The notes under the pieces: model-generated
Told to the model about the DNA's origin: nothing
What the model saw: only the letters and a program-made list of their open reading frames with translations
Database searches by the model: none
Program-made: the position numbers and the translations under genes
Source: Chryseolinea serpens
GTDB taxonomy: Bacteria > Bacteroidota > Bacteroidia > Cytophagales > Cyclobacteriaceae
Direction: 5' to 3'
Assembly (NCBI RefSeq): GCF_900129725.1
Contig: NZ_FQWQ01000002.1
Span: 806,001 to 870,000 of the forward strand
Length of the DNA: 64,000 bases
In this document: positions 9,690 through 18,534 of the stretch, piece by piece
Layout: each line of letters starts with the position of its first letter
Position numbering within the stretch: position 1 is the stretch's first letter

Positions 9690-12611
9690 TCACCGATAAC
9701 AAATCCCCTGATAAGGACAATTCCTGCAAATTTCCGGGTCGGTGGTCTGATCAAACGGCGTCTCGATATCAAAAAGCTCTTCCAATACTATTTTCAATCG
9801 CTGTTCAAATTCCGGCAGCAAGGGATCGACATCCGTCACATATTCCCTTCCGACTTTTAACCCAAACTTAAAATCATCGTCGAACAGGTTCATGCGGTTG
9901 ATGAGGCCGGGGACGATGCGGGTGCCGCGGTGATTTGCATTGGCGCGATAGAGCAACGCATAGAGCAGCGTTTGGAAGGCGGCTTTGTTGCGTTTTCCAT
10001 CGCGGATGAAGAGCGACTCTACGCTATCGAAGTCCAGTTTGTCTTTGCCGGTTTTGTAGTCGATCACGCGCAAGACGTCGTCTTTGCGATCGACGCGGTC
10101 GATCTTTCCGCTGAGCAAGACATGGCCCGGAGGTTTGCTGATGGGCACCTGATACAACATGCCTTCCTGCTCCACGGCTTCCATGGTGAAGGGTGCATAG
10201 GCCTTGTCCATTTCGATGATGCGGTGGGCAAAACGTTTCACCACTTCGCGTACCACAAGGCGTTGGCCTTCGTAGACGACCGCCTTGCCAGGTTCCAGTC
10301 CATATGAATTTATGAATACTTCATCGATGAGCTGATCGATGAGAAGGCCGGCGTGATCAAAATCTGCGGCCTCGATGTTCTTGCTTTTCTTTTGTTCGCG
10401 CAGGCGCTTGTAGAAATGTTCCATGACGTCGTGCAGGAAGTTACCGAGGACGCGGGCATCCAGGTCTTCTTCGACGGCGTCGGGTTCGCGGATGCGGGCC
10501 ACCTGGCGGAAGTAGAAGCGCAGGCGACATTCCATGTAGGTGTTGAGGGCGGAGGGCGACAACCCGCGGAACATGCTGTTGCCTTCGCTCAGGCGCGCCA
10601 GGGTTTGCATCACGTCTTCGTTTTTCTCTACGGTGATGGGCGTGATGGGCGTGGGTTGTACGGGGTTGTGCAGGATCTTCTTTTCGAGATGCAAGCCGCT
10701 TTCATACACCAATTGTTGAAGATAGCGGCTCATTTCGCCTTGTCCCAGCACATCGGTTTCGGCGTTGTAGAAGAGGAAGACATTTTCAGCGCGTTGTAGT
10801 ACGCGATAAAAAAGGTAGGCATACATGGCGTCCTGGTGCTCTACCGTGGGCAGGCTATACGCCCTGCGAATGTTGAACGGAACGTAGGACCCCTTACCGG
10901 CCGACGAAGGAAAAGCGCCTTCGTTGAGCGAGAGGATGAACACGTTCTTGTAGTCCAGGTTACGCGTCTCCAATACACCCATGACTTGCAGACCTTTCAA
11001 GGGCTCGCCCGTGAAGGGGATCTTGTAGGCCTGGATGAGTTGCCGGAAAAGACGCAAAAAAGATTTTAGCACCACGGACTTGGTCCGGCTTCGTGCCGGA
11101 GCCTCGTCAGCAGGAGTCGAAGGGGAATGCTGTTCTTCCAGGTCGTTGCCCATCACATCTGCCATCCGGTTGAGCAGCTTCACAAAATGAAATGCATATT
11201 CCTTGTCGAAGGTCGTGATGGTGCTCATGCGCCCGATCTCCATGACGATGTCTTTTAGATAGCCGATGATGTTGGCGCCGGCCGTGGTGAAGATCAGGCG
11301 ATGAAGCGGCACGGACGACGCCAGGAAGTTCCGGTGAACGTGTACCCAGTTGTTGCTCAGGATCTCCTTGCGCTTTGCGTTGGCCACGGCAGCATCGGCT
11401 GCGACCACATAGGGATGTCCCAGCAAGGCGAGCACCTGACGGTGATTGAATTGATCGTGACGGGCGCCGATCTGCATCTCGATCAACAGCTCCACCAGGT
11501 TATAGAGGGGTGTGCTGCTCACAGGAAAACCCATGGTGATGTTGAGCTTTTCGACATCGGCCGAAAGGCCATGCAACACGGGCAGCAAAAGCTTTTCGTC
11601 GGGCAGCACGATGAGTGTATCTTCCGGGTCGATACCCGTTGCCAACTGCTCACGCAAGACCTGCGCCATTACTTTGGCTTGTCCCACCGGCTGCGCGGCG
11701 CCAAACACCCGGACAGATTTCTGCTGCCCGGCACGCTTGCCCGACTGCAACACTGCCGTGAAATGCGACGGTATGTCTTTTGAAAAGGTCTTTCCCAACA
11801 CCGGGTGTTGTTGGTATTCACGAAAAAACTTGCCGGCTTCCTGGGTGTTGTTGTTGACGTAATATTCGTCCAGGTCCCAATGGATCGTGGCCGTGCCGCG
11901 GTCCACAAAAAAGGACATGATCTTTTCTTCGGCCTTGGTGAGGGCGTTGAAGCCCGCAAACACCAACGATTTTCCCTTCACGCGTTGCGCCATGCCTTCG
12001 GATAAATTTTCGGCTACGTGGCGGTGTAACATGCCTTCATAGGCCAGGCCCTCGGCCAACAACGCCTGACCGAAGCGGGTATAGAGGGCGAAGAGTTGGT
12101 TCCATACCGTCAGGAATTTTCGCTTGTTCCCGGTGAGGTGTTCTTCAAAGCTGCCCCAGAAGGTCTTCAGGAATTCGCGTTGTTCGTCGGTGAGATAGTC
12201 GAAGCTGGAGTCGAGCTCTTTTTGGTTACTCAGGTCCTGAAACAGTTGGCCTGGGTTGACGAGGTATTTGTCGACCTCGTCGAAATCGCGCAGCAGCATA
12301 TCGCCCCAGAAATAAAATTTGTCGAAGGGTTCGCTGGCCGTCTCGGGCGATTTTTTTAATAGCTCATAATACGTCTTGAACAGGCGATGGATGAGCTCGA
12401 GTTTGTCGGGGACTTTCAGTTCGGTGAGGTCGGCGATAAAATCTTCGATGGTGATGAGCCTTGGCGCAAACGTGGGCCGTTCCAGGAACACGCTCAGGTG
12501 TTTGCGAAAATAGAGTACGGCCCGGCGGTTTGGAAAAACTACCGTCAACGTGTCCAAGGGACGGTAGTTCTTATACAGGGTTTCCGCAAGTTCGTACAGG
12601 AATGGCTTCAT
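9690..12611 (-). CDS. AddB-like PD-(D/E)XK nuclease with iron-sulfur cysteines
   Basis: A 973-residue protein resembling AddB/RexB, the inactivated-helicase plus nuclease partner of AddA in double-strand break repair. The N-terminal part is helicase-like but has no intact Walker A where expected (VVFPNRRAVLYFRKHL). The C-terminal nuclease is complete: H727 in FLHDVM, D838 in GKIDRVD, D851 and K853 in DYKTGK. Four cysteines (C695 in YMECRLRF, and C962, C965 and C971 in CRNCPYQGIC) match the iron-sulfur staple of AddB and Cas4-type nucleases. No addA is adjacent within the window, so the partner must be elsewhere or the protein acts alone. It converges with uvrB. Confidence 0.87.
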   Translation of the reverse strand: MKPFLYELAETLYKNYRPLDTLTVVFPNRRAVLYFRKHLSVFLERPTFAPRLITIEDFIADLTELKVPDKLELIHRLFKTYYELLKKSPETASEPFDKFYFWGDMLLRDFDEVDKYLVNPGQLFQDLSNQKELDSSFDYLTDEQREFLKTFWGSFEEHLTGNKRKFLTVWNQLFALYTRFGQALLAEGLAYEGMLHRHVAENLSEGMAQRVKGKSLVFAGFNALTKAEEKIMSFFVDRGTATIHWDLDEYYVNNNTQEAGKFFREYQQHPVLGKTFSKDIPSHFTAVLQSGKRAGQQKSVRVFGAAQPVGQAKVMAQVLREQLATGIDPEDTLIVLPDEKLLLPVLHGLSADVEKLNITMGFPVSSTPLYNLVELLIEMQIGARHDQFNHRQVLALLGHPYVVAADAAVANAKRKEILSNNWVHVHRNFLASSVPLHRLIFTTAGANIIGYLKDIVMEIGRMSTITTFDKEYAFHFVKLLNRMADVMGNDLEEQHSPSTPADEAPARSRTKSVVLKSFLRLFRQLIQAYKIPFTGEPLKGLQVMGVLETRNLDYKNVFILSLNEGAFPSSAGKGSYVPFNIRRAYSLPTVEHQDAMYAYLFYRVLQRAENVFLFYNAETDVLGQGEMSRYLQQLVYESGLHLEKKILHNPVQPTPITPITVEKNEDVMQTLARLSEGNSMFRGLSPSALNTYMECRLRFYFRQVARIREPDAVEEDLDARVLGNFLHDVMEHFYKRLREQKKSKNIEAADFDHAGLLIDQLIDEVFINSYGLEPGKAVVYEGQRLVVREVVKRFAHRIIEMDKAYAPFTMEAVEQEGMLYQVPISKPPGHVLLSGKIDRVDRKDDVLRVIDYKTGKDKLDFDSVESLFIRDGKRNKAAFQTLLYALLYRANANHRGTRIVPGLINRMNLFDDDFKFGLKVGREYVTDVDPLLPEFEQRLKIVLEELFDIETPFDQTTDPEICRNCPYQGICYR

Positions 12612-12660
12612 GCTAAATCAATCCTGAAAGAACGGCTATCCCGTTGAATAAATCAACGCC

Positions 12661-13089
12661 TCAATACCGGTTGGCCGTAGATTTACAAAAGTCGGCAGGG
12701 GTGTGATTGTAGAGGTCCTTCACGCTATAGGTCAGCGAAAGCGTGCTGCCATAAACGGTGCCCGTGCCTTCAATGGCATAGCCGTTCACTTCCTGGTAAG
12801 GGATGGTGACGCGGTCGTAGGAAACCGAGGCATGCACCAGAACGTCGGACGCATAAAAGTTATCGATATAGATCTCTCCTGCATACGCCGACTTCCGGAT
12901 GTAGATCTGGTAATACGAGAGATCATTATACGTGTTACTATATTCCTCCATCTCGTAGTTTCCGGTCAGGTTGTCGCGCACGTCGTAGCGAGGTTCTACG
13001 GTGTAGACATCACATCCGGAAAGACCAAACAGGGCCAGTATGGTAAACAAGGCAACATGGGGCAACGACCGTTTCATAACTTTGAACAT
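12661..13089 (-). CDS. Small putative lipoprotein, unknown function
   Basis: A 142-residue protein with a lipoprotein signal peptide: positive start (KVMKRS), hydrophobic core, and lipobox LFGLSGC with Cys at about residue 26. An in-frame ATG four codons later (13077) gives a more typical signal peptide and may be the real start. The mature part is rich in tyrosine, serine and beta-strand patterns and has a C-terminal CKSTANRY tail. I do not recognise a family. It lies 49 bp upstream of the nuclease start on the same strand and could share its transcript. Confidence 0.65.
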   Translation of the reverse strand: MFKVMKRSLPHVALFTILALFGLSGCDVYTVEPRYDVRDNLTGNYEMEEYSNTYNDLSYYQIYIRKSAYAGEIYIDNFYASDVLVHASVSYDRVTIPYQEVNGYAIEGTGTVYGSTLSLTYSVKDLYNHTPADFCKSTANRY

Positions 13090-13282
13090 TGGTGTTACCG
13101 TTAGAATTACAAGTTTGAGGCCAGGATTTGGGGGCCTGTTGCGGTGACGTTGGGAAGGCGCAGTACATCAAATTTTTAAGATCTGGCCAAGCTATTCCGG
13201 TTCCTGGGGCGGAATATTCAAATTTTGAGATGCTCGAAAATTCGCGGATATTGAGCGACCACGATCCCAAAAATTGACCATA

Positions 13283-14083
13283 ATGAATAGAGAATCAAGG
13301 CGCGTAGGATTCAAAACAATTTTCGATTTACTAAAACAAAAACGAACTCATCTTACGCTGGGGGTGGTATTTACTTTAATGCCCCTTGGAGCTGGGGTGA
13401 TCTTGTTGTCGGTATTTACCATGATCGATTCTGATGTTCCCAAAGTTGACTATGAACAGGTGAACAAAAATGGCCAGTCAACACCCGCGACAATAACGAA
13501 AATTGTCGAACAACAAAATGTCACGATCAACGATCAACACCCCTCTATTATAAGTTACAAGTACTCGAACGGGGATAAGGACATCGAAACCCAATACAGA
13601 GTACTGGATCCCGACAAGATCCGAACGCTGAACGTCGGCGACACCATTGAAGTGAAGTACTTGTCTGACAGTTCAATAATTCCTGGACTCGAACGCTTTG
13701 AATTTCCGATTGGCTTTTTCTTGCGCATCCTCACGCCGCTCCTGGTCATTGGACTTGCGCTGTTGATATTCTTGTATTTGAGAGTCAGAAATGAAATCGA
13801 TCTTTACCGACGCGGCGAAGTTAGAGACGCGGAAATTGTTTCTATGACTCATACCAGGGGCTTACCCATTTCCGGCATTGGTCAAGGAATAACCGTTCAT
13901 TACCGGTATGACACAACCCGGGGACAAAGTATTCTTGGGGAATCGTTCACCAATGATTACTCCCTGTTGAACAGTAAAAAGCAGGGTGACCTGGTAAAAA
14001 TATTCGTTTCAGGAGACGATGAATCAAAATCATGTTTGATCTCGAAACTCGACGAGGTAAGAAATAATTGGAAAATTGAGTGA
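13283..14083 (+). CDS. Membrane protein with two TM segments, DUF3592-like layout
   Basis: A 266-residue protein from ATG 13283; a TTG three codons upstream is also open. It has one membrane segment near residues 25-50, an extracytoplasmic domain of about 90 residues, a second segment (ILTPLLVIGLALLIFLYLRV), then a second small beta domain. Two repeated stretches, roughly ATITKIVEQ...ISYKYSNGD and AEIVSMTHT...VHYRYDTT, resemble each other, as in DUF3592-type proteins, but the assignment is tentative. Codon use looks more A/T-rich than that of its neighbours, and the gene stands alone between a lipoprotein and a repeat block, which hints at accessory DNA. Confidence 0.6.
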   Translation: MNRESRRVGFKTIFDLLKQKRTHLTLGVVFTLMPLGAGVILLSVFTMIDSDVPKVDYEQVNKNGQSTPATITKIVEQQNVTINDQHPSIISYKYSNGDKDIETQYRVLDPDKIRTLNVGDTIEVKYLSDSSIIPGLERFEFPIGFFLRILTPLLVIGLALLIFLYLRVRNEIDLYRRGEVRDAEIVSMTHTRGLPISGIGQGITVHYRYDTTRGQSILGESFTNDYSLLNSKKQGDLVKIFVSGDDESKSCLISKLDEVRNNWKIE

Positions 14084-14129
14084 TCAGGTATCGAAGGGCT
14101 GTATCTGCTTTTCAGAAACAATGAGTGCA

Positions 14130-14356
14130 GTCAGGGCTAAAGCCCGGTGACGGACCGGTCGTTTGTTCCCTGGCCTAAAGGCCAGGGTTATTCAAAAGAA
14201 TTATATCTGATCCCTAACAAACTTCTCGATTAACCCCAGCCTTTAGGCCTAGTCTATGCGCACATCTTTCGAAGCTAGGATACAAGAGATCTGAATAACC
14301 CCGGCCTTTAGGCCGGGGGAATCCCGACGAATATATCCGTGGGCTTTAGCCCTGAC
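14130..14356. repeat. Nested palindromic repeat array (REP/BIME-like)
   Basis: A symmetric array of palindromes. The outer arms gtcagggctaaagccc (14130-14145) and gggctttagccctgac (14341-14356) are exact reverse complements. Inside them, 14169-14193 and 14293-14317 are reverse complements over 25 bp with two mismatches, and each is itself a palindrome around ctaaag or ctttag. A further related unit, taaccccagcctttaggcc, lies at 14231-14249. The whole could fold into one large cruciform or RNA hairpin. No gene is seen in 14084-14754. Confidence 0.8.
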
Positions 14357-14394
14357 TTTCCGATTAATGAGTAACGGACACAGCGCTTCATCGG

Positions 14395-14450
14395 CCATCC
14401 GCCGGGCTTAAACATCCACTGGCATAGTCAGTCCGCCAGCTGGCGGATGG
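14395..14450. repeat. Second palindromic unit (ccatccgcc ... ggcggatgg)
   Basis: Inverted arms ccatccgcc (14395-14403) and ggcggatgg (14442-14450); the right arm overlaps a perfect 16-bp palindrome, tccgccagctggcgga, at 14432-14447. It lies 38 bp after the nested array but has unrelated sequence, so two repeat families meet in this gap. Confidence 0.6.
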
Positions 14451-14513
14451 GTATTGATCCCATTTTCGTTAGGACTTTTTAGCCTGACCGTTCCCTCTCC
14501 TCACCCAGCACCC

Positions 14514-14549
14514 TATAAAAAACAAACGCCGGACGTTCTCACGTCCGGC
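14514..14549 (-). terminator. Rho-independent terminator of the dcw operon
   Basis: Read on the minus strand: stem gccggacgt / acgtccggc with a 4-base loop, followed by gtttgttttttat. It lies about 205 bp downstream of the ftsZ stop codon. The stretch 14550-14754 holds no other signal I can see. Confidence 0.8.
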
Positions 14550-14754
14550 ATTTACATAACTCCTGCGCCCTTTGCTTAAACCAAAAATGCAAATAAAAAA
14601 TGGCGCATCAACCGATTAAAAATTGGCACTCCGGCACCGGCAAAAAATATTTACCACCAACAACCACTACGAATGGAGTAAATCACCTGTCGTGCCGGAA
14701 ATGCCATGTCTTGCATGTCTTTCTATGTGTTTTATTGTATTCTATTAAGTTAGT

Positions 14755-16308
14755 CTAGTCTACGTTGTCGTGCAAAAATTTATTGTTGCCCAACAGATTG
14801 TTGTCGTCGTTCAAATTGTATTTGGAGATGAAGGGTTCGGCCGAGTGGGGCACGTCCTGCATTTTTACGCCGCGGCGTAAGTATGCGGGGAGTGACCATT
14901 TTTCGTTGAACTCTTCTTTGGTCATCTCTTGCTTGCGGGCCTGCTTCATTTTTTCCTGGCGCTCTTTTGCTTGCTGTTGCAGGCGTTGTTTAGTCGAGCG
15001 CAGTTCCATCATGCCTTCGTCGTTGATCACCTGGTCGCCGTAGCGGGGGGTGACGTCGTCGAAGTCGTCGTCTTTGAAGAGGCTTTCTTCGCCATCGTCG
15101 TCGGTGTTTTCGGGTTGGACGGGATCGACGCGGTTGAAGGGACCGGTGAATACTTGTTCGCGTTCAACGGGTTCTTCTTCGGAAGCGCTCGTTTTTATCT
15201 CGGGTGTGCGACGCGAGCCCATGTCGTTGTTTTCGGTGACGGAGTGATCCGGCGAGAACAACCAGCCCTGGGAACGATCGAGGTTGTGAACTTTCTTTTC
15301 TTCTTTCTTCGCCGGCAAGTGGCTGGTTTCCATCGCAAACCCGGTCGCGATCACGGTGACACGGATGCGGTCGCCCAGGTCCGGATCCACACCGTGGCCA
15401 AAGATCATTTCGGCTTCTTCGCCGGCCTGGTCCTGGATGTATTCGGTGATCTCGGTCAGCTCGTCCATCTGCAGTTCGGCTTCTACGCCGGAGATGATGG
15501 ACAACAGGATCCGTTTCGCGCCCATGATGTCGCGGCTGTCGAGCAGCGGCGAGGCGAGGGCGCCTTCTGCGGCTTTGGGTGCGCGTTTGTCGCCGCGGGT
15601 TTCGGCTGAGCCCATGACGGCGGCGCCGGCGTTCAGCATGACGGTGCGCACATCCTGGAAGTCGACGTTGACGTAGCCCGCCAAGGTGATGATCTCGGCG
15701 ATGCCTTTGGCCGCCGTGGTCAACACGTTATCGGCTTGCGCGAACGCCTGGCCGATGGAAAGGTTTCCGAAAATCTCGCGCAGTTTATCGTTGAGGATCA
15801 CCAGCACGGTGTCGCAGTTTTCACGCAGCGTATCTAGCCCCAGGTCGGCAGCGGCCATCTTCTTCTTTCCTTCGAAAGAGAAAGGCGCGGTGACGATGCC
15901 TACGGTGAGGATGTCCATGTCTTTGGCGATCTTGGCGATCACGGGCGCTGCACCGGTTCCGGTGCCACCGCCCATACCGGCCGTGACGAACACCATCTTG
16001 GTGCCCATGAGCATCTCGCGGATCTGCTCTTTGCTTTCGAGCGCCGCGTTCTTGCCCACTTCAGGGTTGGCACCGCATCCCAAACCTTCGGTGAGGTTGG
16101 TGCCGATCTGAAGTTTATTCGGCACAGGGCTGCTCATCAGCGCCTGGTTGTCGGTATTACAAACGATGAACTCGACATCTTTAATGCCTTGCTTATACAT
16201 GTGGTTCACCGCATTGCTCCCGCCACCGCCAACGCCGATCACCTTGATGATGGACCGGTTGTTGTTGGCTTTGGGGATCTCAAATTTGTATGATCCTGTT
16301 TCAAACAT
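14755..16308 (-). CDS. ftsZ: Cell division protein FtsZ
   Basis: A 517-residue tubulin-like GTPase that forms the division ring. The nucleotide loop GVGGGGSN is at residues 25-32 and the tubulin signature GGGTGTGAAP near residues 112-121; the synergy-loop region DFQDVRTVM is intact. An acidic, low-complexity linker spans about residues 330-440. The conserved C-terminal peptide (SLPAYLRRGV, residues 472-481), which binds FtsA and other partners, is followed by 36 further residues ending in HDNVD, so it is not terminal as in Escherichia coli. Last gene of the dcw cluster, 90 bp after ftsA. Confidence 0.97.
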   Translation of the reverse strand: MFETGSYKFEIPKANNNRSIIKVIGVGGGGSNAVNHMYKQGIKDVEFIVCNTDNQALMSSPVPNKLQIGTNLTEGLGCGANPEVGKNAALESKEQIREMLMGTKMVFVTAGMGGGTGTGAAPVIAKIAKDMDILTVGIVTAPFSFEGKKKMAAADLGLDTLRENCDTVLVILNDKLREIFGNLSIGQAFAQADNVLTTAAKGIAEIITLAGYVNVDFQDVRTVMLNAGAAVMGSAETRGDKRAPKAAEGALASPLLDSRDIMGAKRILLSIISGVEAELQMDELTEITEYIQDQAGEEAEMIFGHGVDPDLGDRIRVTVIATGFAMETSHLPAKKEEKKVHNLDRSQGWLFSPDHSVTENNDMGSRRTPEIKTSASEEEPVEREQVFTGPFNRVDPVQPENTDDDGEESLFKDDDFDDVTPRYGDQVINDEGMMELRSTKQRLQQQAKERQEKMKQARKQEMTKEEFNEKWSLPAYLRRGVKMQDVPHSAEPFISKYNLNDDNNLLGNNKFLHDNVD

Positions 16309-16398
16309 GATTAGAATTTTTTTAGTGGTTGTCTTTTTTGGTTTTGGATCAGGATGGCCAACGCTTCACGAACGCCCGCTTTTACTGTTCCGAAATGC

Positions 16399-17709
16399 TC
16401 AATATTCGTTCTTTCCATCCAGGTCGTCGATCAACAGACTCTTGGTTTTGTTCAAGATGTCGTTGAAGAAATTCTTGGATGCTGTTACCGGTTGCTTCTT
16501 CACTTTAATGGCTTTCACCACTTCGCGCGCCTCCTTGTAACGGTCCTCTCTTTCGTCCAGAGAGCGGAAACCCGATAGCACCAGGCCAACGGCAGTAGCA
16601 TACATCGGGCTTTTCACCGATTCGATCTTGCTCTTGCCCAGGTGTTCGTTCGGGTAACCGATACGGGTGTCCATACCGGTCATGTATTCAACAAGCTGCT
16701 TTAGGTTGCTCAATTGTGCGCCGCCGCCGGTGATCACGATGCCGCCGGCCAGGCGATTCTCGAAACCGGAGCTGATGATCTCCGCGTGTGCCATCTCGAT
16801 CACTTCCTCCATCCGCGCCTGGATGATGTTCGACAGGTTCTTCACCGAGATCTCCTTCGCCGCACGGTTGCGGATGCCCGGGATGGACACGATCTCGTTG
16901 GGGCTGGCCTCTTCGGCGATGGCCTTGCCAAAACGTGTCTTCAGCTGTTCGGCCTGCTGCGGCAACACCATCAAGCCCTGCTTGATGTCGTTGGTCACAA
17001 TGTTTCCTCCGAAAGGAATGACGGCCGTGTGACGGATGATGTTGTCGTAGAAGATCGCGATGTCTGTCGTGCCCCCGCCAATGTCGATGAGGCAAACACC
17101 GGCTTCCTTCTCCTCGTCGCTCAACACGGCCAGGCTGGACGCGAGGGGTTCAAGAATAAGATCGGCGATCTCCAGGTTGCCCCTGCGGATGCACTTGTTG
17201 ATGTTGTTGATGGCATTGGTCTGGGCGGTGATGACATGGAAGTCGGCTTCCAGGCGCACGCCCGACATGCCGACAGGTTCCTTGATACCCTCTTCATAAT
17301 CCACCATATAGTCTTGCGGCATCACGTGAATGATCTGGCTGCCGGGAGGCACCACCATGCGATACATGTCCTGCGTGAGACGCTCCACGTCGTCGATGGT
17401 GATCTCGTCCTCTTTCGAAGAACGGGTGATGCCACCGTGCTGGATAAAGCTTTTTATATGCTGACCGGCAATGCCCACGTTCACCACGCCGATGTCGATG
17501 CCCGCCTGGTCGCCGGCTTCGCGAATGGCTTTCTCGATGGCGTACACGGTCTTGTCGATATTGAAAACGATGCCTTTGACCACGCCTTCTGACTCGGCCT
17601 TGCCCATACCCAGCACCTCCAGCTTGCCGAATTCATTCTTGCGTCCTACAATGGCACAGATCTTTGTTGTGCCTATGTCGAGCCCGACTACAATTTTTTC
17701 GTGTTCCAT
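16399..17709 (-). CDS. ftsA: Cell division protein FtsA
   Basis: A 436-residue actin-like ATPase that tethers FtsZ to the membrane and recruits later divisome proteins. The phosphate-1 loop GLDIGTTKICAIVG is at residues 9-22, phosphate-2 is seen in CLIDIGGGTTDIAIF, and the adenosine motif in GGIVITGGGAQL. The inserted 1C domain specific to FtsA follows the first motif. The C-terminal segment NFFNDILNKTKSLL could be the membrane-targeting amphipathic helix. It is 60 bp downstream of ftsQ and 90 bp upstream of ftsZ. Confidence 0.96.
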   Translation of the reverse strand: MEHEKIVVGLDIGTTKICAIVGRKNEFGKLEVLGMGKAESEGVVKGIVFNIDKTVYAIEKAIREAGDQAGIDIGVVNVGIAGQHIKSFIQHGGITRSSKEDEITIDDVERLTQDMYRMVVPPGSQIIHVMPQDYMVDYEEGIKEPVGMSGVRLEADFHVITAQTNAINNINKCIRRGNLEIADLILEPLASSLAVLSDEEKEAGVCLIDIGGGTTDIAIFYDNIIRHTAVIPFGGNIVTNDIKQGLMVLPQQAEQLKTRFGKAIAEEASPNEIVSIPGIRNRAAKEISVKNLSNIIQARMEEVIEMAHAEIISSGFENRLAGGIVITGGGAQLSNLKQLVEYMTGMDTRIGYPNEHLGKSKIESVKSPMYATAVGLVLSGFRSLDEREDRYKEAREVVKAIKVKKQPVTASKNFFNDILNKTKSLLIDDLDGKNEY

Positions 17710-17769
17710 GATGATAGATCTTTTATAGTGGTTGTTGTAATGCTTTTATTTTGTCACGCTTCGTTGTCT

Positions 17770-18534
17770 TTATTCTGCAACAATCTGTCCTTCATATTCC
17801 AGATTGACCCTTCCGTACTTGTTCCATCCCATCCGCGGGAGAATTTCCTTGTAGAAGATCATCAGCTTTTTAAGCTTGCCCTCTATGTTTTCCGGTTTCC
17901 CGAATTCGATCTTCTCGTCGCCCACCTGGGGGAACAAGGTGATGCGCGCTTTGCTATCGATGTCGAGCTGTGCGATCTGGGCGGCCCAAAAATCATCCTC
18001 GCGGATGACGTTCAGGAGAGCGATCAGGTTCTTGCCATCCTCTGTATCGTTCACGTTGTTTTGTTTGAGGAGCTGGTTCACATACGATCCACTCATCAGT
18101 ACAACGCGTGCCGTAAATTTATCCGACACCGGCATCACCGTTCCATCTTCGGCGATGTAGCCATCGGGGCCGTCGTTGCGAACCAGGCGCGCAATGGGGC
18201 GGCGAAGCTCGGTCTTCACTACCAGGTTCCCTTTCAGGTCGCTATACAGTTGTGCGTCTTTGATAAACGGCTCACTTTTGATTTTCTTCTCTACGTCTTT
18301 CAGATTGACTCTGTCCAGCGTGGCGCCTTTCAAAGTCTCCTTATTCAGCTGCATGAGATTCACGATATCGGACTCGTCCAGGAAGTGGTTTTCGTTCACG
18401 TTCACCATTTTGATGGTGATGTCCCGGATCGACGCTGAGCTCTGATGACGTTCGGCAAACGCAATAATGCCACACACAATCAACACCGCGATGATGATCT
18501 TAACACGCTTCCTTATGTTAAAATTAATCTTCAT
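17770..18534 (-). CDS. ftsQ: Cell division protein FtsQ/DivIB
   Basis: A 254-residue bitopic membrane protein. A short basic cytoplasmic start (KINFNIRKRVK) is followed by one membrane segment (IIIAVLIVCGIIAFA) and an extracytoplasmic POTRA-like domain (HFLDESDIVNLM...) and beta domain. It bridges early and late divisome proteins with FtsL. Sequence conservation in this family is low, so position between murC and ftsA is the strongest support. Its start overlaps the murC 3' end by 11 bp. Confidence 0.88.
   Translation of the reverse strand: MKINFNIRKRVKIIIAVLIVCGIIAFAERHQSSASIRDITIKMVNVNENHFLDESDIVNLMQLNKETLKGATLDRVNLKDVEKKIKSEPFIKDAQLYSDLKGNLVVKTELRRPIARLVRNDGPDGYIAEDGTVMPVSDKFTARVVLMSGSYVNQLLKQNNVNDTEDGKNLIALLNVIREDDFWAAQIAQLDIDSKARITLFPQVGDEKIEFGKPENIEGKLKKLMIFYKEILPRMGWNKYGRVNLEYEGQIVAE

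Noticed and set aside
9656-9871. 71-codon plus-strand frame starting in the second palindrome
   Set aside because: It runs antisense into the nuclease gene and shows no protein features.
9690-12611. AddB-like gene as part of a defence island with Cas4-type nuclease
   Set aside because: The helicase-like N-terminal part and the length fit AddB; neighbours are uvrB and a lipoprotein, with no defence genes.
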